Shown here: one piece after another, positions 5,687 through 11,202 of the stretch
Position numbering within the stretch: the first letter of the stretch is position 1
Layout: each line of letters opens with the position of its first letter
Assembly: GCA_964520325.1 (NCBI GenBank)
Contig: CAZFOB010000039.1
Location: 1-11,202, forward strand
Origin: CAZFOB01 sp964520325
Lineage (GTDB): Bacteria; Actinomycetota; JAICYB01
Direction: 5' to 3'
DNA: 11,202 nucleotides
Notes under the pieces: model-generated
Seen by the model: only the letters and a program-made list of their open reading frames with translations
Databases searched by the model: none
What the model was told of the DNA's origin: nothing
Translations under genes and position numbers: made by a program

Positions 5687-8440
5687 CTAGCCCATCATGC
5701 CGTGGCAGCGCTTGTACTTCTTCCCGGATCCGCACGGGCATGGATCGTTGCGTCCGGTCTTCTCGCCGTCGCGCTTGATGGTCTCGTACACGATCTCGTC
5801 TTCACCCGGGATCCCGGCCTGCTTCTGGCCCCCTTGAGCCTGCGGCTCGGCTGAAGCCTGCGGCACGGGAGCCGGACGCTGCGCACGTTGCGCATCGGCT
5901 GCGTCCTGGGTCTTCGCCGGTGCCGTGTAGCGCAGCGGGGCCTGGCGGCGCTGTCGCCCGTCGCTCTCGTCGACCGTGGAGACGTGGAAGATGTAGCGCG
6001 TGAAATCGTCGCGGATGCGTCCTTTGAGGTTCTCGAACAACTCGTAGCCTTCTCGGCGGTATTCCACAAGAGGGTCTCGCTGACCCATCGCGCGCAACCC
6101 GACGCCCTCGCGTAGGGAGTCCATCTCGTAGAGATGATCGCGCCACGCAGCGTCGAGCACGTTGAGCCACACCATGCGCTCGGCCTTTCGCATCAACACC
6201 GAACCGAGCTCTGACTCCTTGACCACGTGAGCCTGGTGAACGTCCGACAGGACGACCTCGCGCAGCTCGTCGAAGTCCTTCCCGTCAAGGGTCTCCTTCG
6301 AGAGCTTGGTCGGGTAGATCTCCTCGATCACGACGATGAGTCCGGAAAGGTCCCACTCCTCAGGAAGGATCTCTGCGCTCGCGTACGTGTCGAGTGCTGA
6401 GAGGATCACGTCTTCGACCATCTCGAGCGCGAGCGGCGCGAACTCCTCACCTTCCACGGACTCGATGAGCTTGGTGCGGTCGGAGTAGATGATCTTCCGC
6501 TGCGTGTTGAGAACTTCGTCGTAATCGAGGACGTTCTTGCGGATCTGAAAGTTCTGTTGCTCGACGTTGGATTGTGCACGCTCGATCGACTTCGACACCA
6601 TCTTCGCTTCGATCGGCAGGTCCTCGGGGAGCTTCAGCCGGTCCATGACGGTGCGCAGGCGCTCGCCGGCGAAGAGACGCATGAGCTCGTCATCGAGCGA
6701 GAGGTAGAAGCGCGATTCACCCGGGTCGCCCTGGCGGCCGGAACGTCCTCGCAACTGGTTGTCGATGCGTCGTGACTCGTGTCGCTCGGTTCCGATCACG
6801 TAGAGGCCGCCGAGCTCGACGACCTTGTTGTGCTCGGGCTCCCATTCGGCCTTCTTCGACCGTTCGTACTCTCGCGTGAACTCGTCGAACTCGGCCGTCT
6901 CCGGATGAAGACCCTGAGCCAGCGCTTCCTGCTTGGCTTCGAACTCGCTGTTGCCGCCGAGGATGATGTCGACACCACGTCCGGCCATGTTCGTTGCAAC
7001 GGTGACGGCTCCAGCGTGGCCGGCCTGCGCGATGATGATGGCCTCACGGTCGTGCTGCTTGGCGTTCAGCACGTTGTGCGGGATGCCCTGACGTTCGAGC
7101 ATGCGCGACAACTTCTCGTTCTTCTCGATCGAGACCGTGCCGATGAGGACGGGCTGCCCCTTCGCGTGCTTCTCCTTGACGTCGTCGATCACAGCGTGGA
7201 ACTTCGCGTCCTCAGTCTTGTAGATGTAGTCGTTCTTGTCGTCGCGGACCATCGGACGGTGCGTCGGGATCTCAATGACTTCGAGCTTGTAGATGTGGTC
7301 GAACTCGGAGGCCTCCGTCGCGGCTGTGCCGGTCATACCGGCGAGCTTGTCGTACATACGGAAGTAGTTCTGGATTGTGATCGTTGCGAGCGTCTGCTGC
7401 TCTTCTTTGATGCGGACGCCTTCTTTCGCCTCCACCGACTGGTGGATGCCATCCGACCACCGGCGTCCCTGCATCATGCGACCGGTGAACTCGTCGACGA
7501 TGATGACCTCGCCGTCTTTGACGACGTATTCCTGGTCGCGACGGAACAGCTCTTTCGCCTTCACCGCGGCCTGCAGGTAGTGGACGAGCGGTGCCTGCGC
7601 CAGGTCGTAGAGGTTCTCGATGCCGAGGAGCTCCTCGACGTGGTGCGTGCCTTCCTCGGTCACGGCGACGGTTCGTTTGGCCTCGTCGACTTCGTAGTCC
7701 TTCTCAGGCGCGAGCTTCCGGGCGATCTGCGCGAATTGGTAGTACCACTTCGCCGACTCCTCAGCCGCGCCCGAGATGATGAGCGGCGTTCGAGCTTCGT
7801 CGATAAGGATCGAGTCGACTTCGTCGACGATCGCGTAATGGTGACCGCGCTGCACTTGGTCCTCGCCGGTCCACGCCATGTTGTCGCGCAGGTAATCGAA
7901 GCCGAACTCGGAGTTGGTGCCGTAGACGATGTCGCCCTGGTACATCGGACGGCGATCGGCGGGCGTCATCTGGTTCTGGATCGCACCGACGCTCATACCG
8001 AGGAACCGATAGACACGCCCCATCCACTCGGCATGGAAGCGCGCAAGATAGTCGTTGACCGTGACGATGTGGACATTGCCTGTGAGCGCGTTGAGGTACG
8101 CCGGGAGCGTCGCGACAAGCGTCTTTCCTTCACCCGTACGCATCTCGGCGATCTTCCCGTCGTGCAGCGCCATCCCACCGACCAGCTGGACGTCGAAATG
8201 ACGCTGCCCGAGCGTGCGCTTGGCGGCTTCGCGGACGGCCGCAAAGCCTTCGGCGAGCAGGTCGTCGAGCTCCTCGCCATCCGCGACGCGCTTGCGAAAC
8301 TCATCGGTCTTGGCGCGAAGCTCCGCGTCGGAAAGCGCCTCAAAGGAGGGCTCGAGGTCGTTGATCACCGGGACGAACCCGCTCAGCTTCTTGACCTTCC
8401 GCCTCTGACCTGCGGAAAGGACCTTGACGAGGACACTCAC
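5687..8440 (-). CDS. secA: Preprotein translocase ATPase SecA
   Basis: Motor ATPase that pushes unfolded preproteins through SecYEG at the cytoplasmic membrane. It is full length at 917 aa. Seen in order: N-terminal FVPVINDLEPSFEALSDAEL, RTLGQRHFDVQLVGGMALH at 75-93, Walker A RTGEGKT at 101-107, the start of the preprotein-binding region after GTNSEFGFDYLRDNM, Walker B VDEVDSILIDEARTPLIISG at 205-224, the second motor domain with TNMAGRGVDI and GRSGRQGDPG, and helical scaffold/wing regions. An Ala/Gln/Pro-rich linker leads to the zinc-binding tail CPCGSGKKYKRCHG, which binds SecB or ribosomes in other bacteria. The start is GTG 8440, supported by AGGAGG five bases upstream and by the family start. 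At 134-136 it reads Arg-Phe-His where most SecA proteins have Arg/Lys-Arg-Asp. Confidence 0.98.
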   Translation of the reverse strand: MSVLVKVLSAGQRRKVKKLSGFVPVINDLEPSFEALSDAELRAKTDEFRKRVADGEELDDLLAEGFAAVREAAKRTLGQRHFDVQLVGGMALHDGKIAEMRTGEGKTLVATLPAYLNALTGNVHIVTVNDYLARFHAEWMGRVYRFLGMSVGAIQNQMTPADRRPMYQGDIVYGTNSEFGFDYLRDNMAWTGEDQVQRGHHYAIVDEVDSILIDEARTPLIISGAAEESAKWYYQFAQIARKLAPEKDYEVDEAKRTVAVTEEGTHHVEELLGIENLYDLAQAPLVHYLQAAVKAKELFRRDQEYVVKDGEVIIVDEFTGRMMQGRRWSDGIHQSVEAKEGVRIKEEQQTLATITIQNYFRMYDKLAGMTGTAATEASEFDHIYKLEVIEIPTHRPMVRDDKNDYIYKTEDAKFHAVIDDVKEKHAKGQPVLIGTVSIEKNEKLSRMLERQGIPHNVLNAKQHDREAIIIAQAGHAGAVTVATNMAGRGVDIILGGNSEFEAKQEALAQGLHPETAEFDEFTREYERSKKAEWEPEHNKVVELGGLYVIGTERHESRRIDNQLRGRSGRQGDPGESRFYLSLDDELMRLFAGERLRTVMDRLKLPEDLPIEAKMVSKSIERAQSNVEQQNFQIRKNVLDYDEVLNTQRKIIYSDRTKLIESVEGEEFAPLALEMVEDVILSALDTYASAEILPEEWDLSGLIVVIEEIYPTKLSKETLDGKDFDELREVVLSDVHQAHVVKESELGSVLMRKAERMVWLNVLDAAWRDHLYEMDSLREGVGLRAMGQRDPLVEYRREGYELFENLKGRIRDDFTRYIFHVSTVDESDGRQRRQAPLRYTAPAKTQDAADAQRAQRPAPVPQASAEPQAQGGQKQAGIPGEDEIVYETIKRDGEKTGRNDPCPCGSGKKYKRCHGMMG

Positions 8441-8445
8441 GACTG

Positions 8446-8451
8446 CCTCCT
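8446..8451 (-). promoter_or_regulatory. Strong ribosome binding site of secA
   Basis: AGGAGG on the minus strand with a five-base spacer to GTG 8440. It is the clearest Shine-Dalgarno sequence in the window and fixes the non-ATG start. It lies just below the GC-rich repeat array, whose hairpins could affect access to it. Confidence 0.85.
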
Positions 8452-8463
8452 ACACCATCGGTA

Positions 8464-8516
8464 GATGCCCGGCGGGAGATGCCCGGGCGGTAGATGCCCG
8501 GGGAGATGCCCGCGGA
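8464..8516. repeat. GC-rich tandem repeat array upstream of secA
   Basis: Four imperfect units starting GATGCCCG on the plus strand occur at 8464-8477, 8478-8492, 8493-8504 and 8505-8516, with lengths of 14, 15, 12 and 12 bases. They occupy the middle of the 99-base gap between the response regulator stop and secA. Bases 8482-8488 and 8496-8502 form a perfect 7-base inverted repeat (CCCGGGC / GCCCGGG) around a 7-base loop. No T-run follows, so a classic intrinsic terminator is unlikely, and I see no convincing sigma-70-type promoter in the gap. The array may be a 5' leader structure of secA or a neutral slippage product. Confidence 0.8.
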
Positions 8517-8539
8517 GATCCTCCAATGGTAGCCGGGGT

Positions 8540-9235
8540 TTATTCTCCCGACCCGCCCAGGTCGATCAACTCTTCCCTGACGGCGTAGAGGACCGCTTCC
8601 ATCCGGGAGTGCATGTGCAGCTTCTCGAGGATGTTGCGGATGTGGTTCTTGACGGTGTTCTCGGAGATCGTCAAGCGCCGTCCGATCTGACGGTTGGTGA
8701 GTCCGTCGGCCGCAAGCCTCAGCACTTGGAGCTCGCGATCCGTCAGTGTCGCGCGTGTGGCTTTCTGTTCTGAACGCTTCGAGATCGCCGCAAACTCCGA
8801 GACGAGCTTGGAGGCCACCGTCGGCGAAAGAAGCGAGTGGCCTTGTTGGATCTGGCGGATCGCCTGCGCGATCTCCGCCGGGTCGACCTCCTTGAGCAGA
8901 TAACCGGACGCACCGGCTTTGATCGCTTCGAAGACGTCGTCCTCCTCGTCGGAGACGGTGAGCATCACGATCCTCGTCGCCGGTTGGTCGGTCTTGATCT
9001 GGCGCGTGGCATCGATGCCCGCGACCTTCGGCATGTGGACGTCCATCAGCACGACGTCGGGCGCGAGCTCGGCCGCCATCCTGATGACCTCCTCGCCGTC
9101 GTTGGCTTCACCAACAAGGTCGATATCCGGCTCATCGGCGAACACCGCGCTCAACGCGCGGCGAAACAAGGCGTGATCATCGGCCACAAGAACGCGGATC
9201 TTCTCGATCTCGGGTTCGGGTTCGCTTGGCTCCAT
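8540..9235 (-). CDS. NarL/FixJ-family response regulator (LuxR-type HTH)
   Basis: Two-component transcription regulator of 231 aa. The receiver domain (about 13-130) has the acidic pair D19/D20 in LVADDH, phospho-acceptor D65 in VVLMDVHMPK, switch threonine T93 in MLTVSD, and K115 in GYLLKEVD. After a linker, the LuxR-type helix-turn-helix spans about 162-222 (LTDRELQVLRLAADGLTNRQIGRRL, in two parts, then SENTVKNHIRNIL). All key residues are present, so it should be phosphorylatable and bind DNA. Start ATG 9235 was chosen over an upstream in-frame ATG because the extension lies in the hpf gene and has no receiver similarity. It lies ten bases after hpf with no clear Shine-Dalgarno sequence. 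No sensor kinase is visible in the window, so partner and signal are unknown; its place between hpf and secA suggests a link to growth state or envelope stress. Confidence 0.94.
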   Translation of the reverse strand: MEPSEPEPEIEKIRVLVADDHALFRRALSAVFADEPDIDLVGEANDGEEVIRMAAELAPDVVLMDVHMPKVAGIDATRQIKTDQPATRIVMLTVSDEEDDVFEAIKAGASGYLLKEVDPAEIAQAIRQIQQGHSLLSPTVASKLVSEFAAISKRSEQKATRATLTDRELQVLRLAADGLTNRQIGRRLTISENTVKNHIRNILEKLHMHSRMEAVLYAVREELIDLGGSGE

Positions 9236-9245
9236 GACTCGGGTA

Positions 9246-9809
9246 TCAGCTCGCGAAGTCGATGAGCCCGTAGGTGGCGTCGTTGCGATGGAACAACACC
9301 GCAGGGCGCATCGTCTGCGCATCGACGTACGCCAGGAACATCAGACCGAGGGTGTCGAGCTCGAAACGTGCTTCATCGAGCGTGAGGGGCTTGTCCACCG
9401 GAACATCGACGCGGACGACGTCCGTTTCCTCTTCGTCGGCATCCTCGGTGACCGCCGCCCGCGCCTTCACCTTGTGATGGTTGTGATGGTCGACGAGGCG
9501 CTCCTTGAGCTTCTTGATCTGCATCTCGAGCCGGTCCGTGGCGACGTCGATCGCCGCGAAATGATCGATCCCCTCGCCGTGAACACGGAGCGTTTGCGTT
9601 GGGGTCTTCACCGTCACCTCGACCCGCTCGGGATTCTCGACGCGAGGGTTGCGCTCGTGAAGTAGCTCAACTTCCATCTTGATGATGCGATCGAAGAAAC
9701 GCTGGACCCGCGTGAGCTTTTCGGCCGCGTAGCTCCGCAAGGCATCGTCCAGCTCGACTCCTCTCGCGGAGAGGATGAGATTCACTCGCTGAGTATAGCT
9801 GGCGGTCAT
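9246..9809 (-). CDS. hpf: Ribosome hibernation promoting factor, long form
   Basis: Binds the 30S decoding region and pairs ribosomes into inactive 100S dimers in stationary phase. The 187 aa protein has the N-terminal HPF/RaiA domain at about 9-110 (VNLILSARGVELDDALRSYA, then KLTRVQRFFDRI, then RLEMQIKKLKERLVDHH). A charged linker (TEDADEEETDVVRV) follows, then the C-terminal dimerisation domain at about 133-187 (KPLTLDEARFELDTLGLMFL, ending VLFHRNDATYGLIDFAS). The C-terminal domain marks it as the long form, which dimerises ribosomes without RMF. ATG 9809 lies four bases after the comF stop; GTG 9785, eight codons in, is an alternative because many homologues begin near that Val-Asn. The longer open frame upstream lies in comF and was discarded. 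Confidence 0.95.
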   Translation of the reverse strand: MTASYTQRVNLILSARGVELDDALRSYAAEKLTRVQRFFDRIIKMEVELLHERNPRVENPERVEVTVKTPTQTLRVHGEGIDHFAAIDVATDRLEMQIKKLKERLVDHHNHHKVKARAAVTEDADEEETDVVRVDVPVDKPLTLDEARFELDTLGLMFLAYVDAQTMRPAVLFHRNDATYGLIDFAS

Positions 9810-9813
9810 CCGG

Positions 9814-10524
9814 CTATCGGGGGTAACGGCGAAGCGTCCGCGCCAGAGTGACCACGTCGACACGTCGAGCGCCGCCCTTCTTGAGCGCGAGCGCACACGC
9901 CTCCGCAGTCGCTCCAGTGGTGTAGACGTCATCGACGAGCAGAACGTCGGCATCGACCGGTTTGGCCGGTTTGACCATGAACCGGTCCCGCACATTCTGG
10001 CGTCGCTCGATCATCGGGACGTCGGACTGCCGCGGGCCGTTCATATGATTTGGCGTTCGCACAAGGAGGGTCCGGCACGGGACCCCGAGCGCCCGAGCCG
10101 TCGCCTTTGCGAGGAGCGCCCCGTGATCGAACCCGCGGCGGCGGGCGGCCGTTCCGGCAGGAACGTTTGTGACGACCCGGCCCTGACTCATGAGCTCGTG
10201 GGCCAACGCGAGCCTCGCCAGAAGTGCGCCGGCGGCGTTGACCGTGGCCGTCCGGGCCCGGCGCTTGAGGGCGAGCGTCAGCGATCGGGCCGGCTCGGCG
10301 AAGACGACGAGGCTGCGAGCTCGATCGAAGCCTCTGAGATCGTCACACGGACACGGCGCACTGGCAGACGGGCGGGGCGGGCCACCGCAGCGTCCGCAGA
10401 CCGCAGGACCGCACACCGTCACTTCACCGGCACAGCTCTCACACAACTCGCCGTCGGATGCCTCACCGCATCCCACGCACACCGTGGCGGCAACGAGGTC
10501 GAAGAGCGCGCGCCCGATAGTCAT
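9814..10524 (-). CDS. comF: ComF-family phosphoribosyltransferase-like protein
   Basis: ComF-family protein of 236 aa, linked to DNA uptake in competent bacteria, though its exact biochemical role is unsettled. The N-terminal part holds a cysteine cluster (C16, C19, C28, C31, C38, C43, C46, C58, C60) that fits one or two zinc sites. The C-terminal part is a type I phosphoribosyltransferase fold, with RRRGFDHGALLAKA at 128-141, a conserved ERRQNVRDRF at 173-182, and the PRPP loop VLLVDDVYTTGAT at 194-206. ATG 10524 was chosen because the family starts a few residues before the first cysteines; the frame stays open to 10695 but that crosses the divergent gene. As the first gene of the minus-strand run, its promoter should lie in the 61 bases before 10586. 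comF next to hpf and secA is a common arrangement in Gram-positive bacteria. Confidence 0.92.
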   Translation of the reverse strand: MTIGRALFDLVAATVCVGCGEASDGELCESCAGEVTVCGPAVCGRCGGPPRPSASAPCPCDDLRGFDRARSLVVFAEPARSLTLALKRRARTATVNAAGALLARLALAHELMSQGRVVTNVPAGTAARRRGFDHGALLAKATARALGVPCRTLLVRTPNHMNGPRQSDVPMIERRQNVRDRFMVKPAKPVDADVLLVDDVYTTGATAEACALALKKGGARRVDVVTLARTLRRYPR

Positions 10525-10585
10525 GGCCGAACCGTAGCCGCACGCGACGACGATGCATCGATACGGCGCAGGTATCCTGCGCTTG
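10525..10585. promoter_or_regulatory. Divergent promoter region with two palindromes
   Basis: The 61 bases between comF and the divergent plus-strand gene must hold promoters for both unless either is read from outside. They contain a perfect 10-base palindrome CGATGCATCG (10551-10560) and a perfect 7-base inverted repeat around three bases, GCGCAGG-TAT-CCTGCGC (10566-10582). TATCCT (10573-10578) in the loop and right arm could be a -10 element for the plus-strand gene, just upstream of ATG 10586, but I see no good -35 on either strand. The palindromes are certain; an operator role is inferred. Confidence 0.45.
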
Positions 10586-11152
10586 ATGCTGCGCAAAGCA
10601 CTCTTGGTCGGGGCCACCGTCGTCGTTGTCGCCTTGGTCGCTGGTGTGGCGATCTTCGTCCTGCCGTCAAGGTCCGATTCGGCCTCCGATGCCACGATCG
10701 ACCACGTTTCCGGACGCGGCGCAGGCGGAAGTGCGAAAGTCCTCGCCCAGCGCGACTGGGGCGAGGGTTCGCTCGTGCTCGTTGGCTACGAGAGCGAGGG
10801 TGTGCGCCGGCTGGGTCTCGCCTTCGCGTCGAAGGGCATCCGTGGGTGGCGAGTCGGTTCGTATACCGAGGAGCCCATCGAGCCGGACGACGTCGTCGTC
10901 GGCTCCCTGCTGGTGGCAAGCTCTGCCGGCAGCGGCAGCGCCGAGCCGGCGTGGTCGGCCGCCATGGGGGAGCTCATCGATTCACGCATCGACCGCGTCG
11001 AGGTGGGCTGGGCAACGGGCGAGAAAGCCCTGGCGCCGCGCACCGGGGAGGCGTACCTGGTCGTCCAGAAGGGCCGCACCAAGGTTCTCGAGGTCCGATA
11101 CCTCGCCGACGACGGGTCGGAGGTCGCGAAGGTCCCCGTTTCGGATCCCTAG
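10586..11152 (+). CDS. Membrane-anchored protein of unknown function
   Basis: I do not recognise this family. From ATG 10586 it is 188 aa. It begins with basic residues and one hydrophobic helix (residues about 4-27, ALLVGATVVVVALVAGVAIF), so it is likely a signal anchor or secreted protein with the rest outside the membrane. There is no lipobox cysteine, and the whole protein has no cysteine. The outer part alternates predicted strands (SLVLVGYESEGVRRLGLAF, AYLVVQKG, KVLEVRYL) with acidic, Gly/Ser-rich turns and ends near VAKVPVSDP. An in-frame ATG at 10553 would add 11 residues but lies in the palindromic promoter region. It is the only plus-strand gene and is divergent from comF; its stop overlaps that of the likely minus-strand gene entering from the right. 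The reading frame is well supported; its function is not known. Confidence 0.72.
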   Translation: MLRKALLVGATVVVVALVAGVAIFVLPSRSDSASDATIDHVSGRGAGGSAKVLAQRDWGEGSLVLVGYESEGVRRLGLAFASKGIRGWRVGSYTEEPIEPDDVVVGSLLVASSAGSGSAEPAWSAAMGELIDSRIDRVEVGWATGEKALAPRTGEAYLVVQKGRTKVLEVRYLADDGSEVAKVPVSDP

Positions 11153-11202
11153 AACTTCTCGAGCTCCCATACGAGCGCGAACGGCAGGCCCTGCGTCGCC
11201 TG
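11149..11202 (-). CDS. C-terminal end of a further minus-strand gene (partial)
   Basis: The minus-strand frame is open from the right edge to TAG at 11151-11149, giving 17 residues that end GLPFALVWELEKF. It would converge on the plus-strand gene with a shared CTAG at 11149-11152. The residues look like an ordinary protein tail and most of the window is minus-strand, but 54 bases are too few to identify a family or be certain that it is coding. Confidence 0.4.
   Translation of the reverse strand, partial: QATQGLPFALVWELEKF

Noticed and set aside
6779..8464. Long plus-strand open frame of 561 codons opposite secA
   Set aside because: It is wholly antisense to an intact, motif-complete secA. 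Its composition (Leu/Val/Asp/Arg-rich, no motifs) is typical of the complementary frame of a GC-rich gene.
8482..8502. Inverted repeat as an intrinsic terminator of the response regulator gene
   Set aside because: The stem is GC-rich but no T-run follows on the minus strand, and secA follows closely in the same direction.
8464..8516. Short repeats as a CRISPR array
   Set aside because: Units are only 12-15 bases, directly joined, with no spacers and no cas genes nearby.

Overview
The window reads as a chromosomal segment of a high-GC bacterium. It is probably a deep-branching actinomycete, of the Acidimicrobiia or Thermoleophilia kind. This rests on protein character, an Arg/Gly-rich N-terminal tail on Rho, GTG starts and the comF-hpf-secA-prfB gene order; no phylogeny could be run. 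There are no rRNA or tRNA genes, mobile elements or CRISPR arrays. Almost every base is coding, and no gap exceeds about 100 bases.

Ten genes lie on the minus strand and read from high to low coordinates: comF (10524-9814), long-form hpf (9809-9246), a NarL/FixJ response regulator (9235-8540), secA (8440-5687), prfB with a programmed +1 frameshift (5641-4528), a GNAT acetyltransferase (4549-4034), a cyclic 2,3-diphosphoglycerate synthetase homologue (4037-2739), a 2-phosphoglycerate kinase homologue (2729-1749), a TalC-type transaldolase (1752-1087), and the N-terminal 358 codons of rho (1076-1, cut by the window edge). Most junctions are 4-base overlaps or gaps of 10 bases or less. The two longer gaps are before secA (99 bases, with a GC-rich tandem repeat) and before prfB (45 bases, with a different tandem repeat). 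On the plus strand, 10586-11152 encodes an unrecognised membrane-anchored protein divergent from comF. The last 54 bases hold the probable tail of one more minus-strand gene.

The first half of the run serves housekeeping: ribosome hibernation, protein export, translation termination and possibly uptake of DNA. The second half is metabolic. The kinase plus synthetase pair would make 2,3-bisphosphoglycerate from 2-phosphoglycerate and then cyclise it, a pathway known from thermophilic methanogens, and transaldolase feeds the same triose-phosphate pool. The pair, coupled to a GNAT gene and transaldolase in a bacterium, is the most interesting content here. The next most interesting are the control elements before secA and inside prfB.
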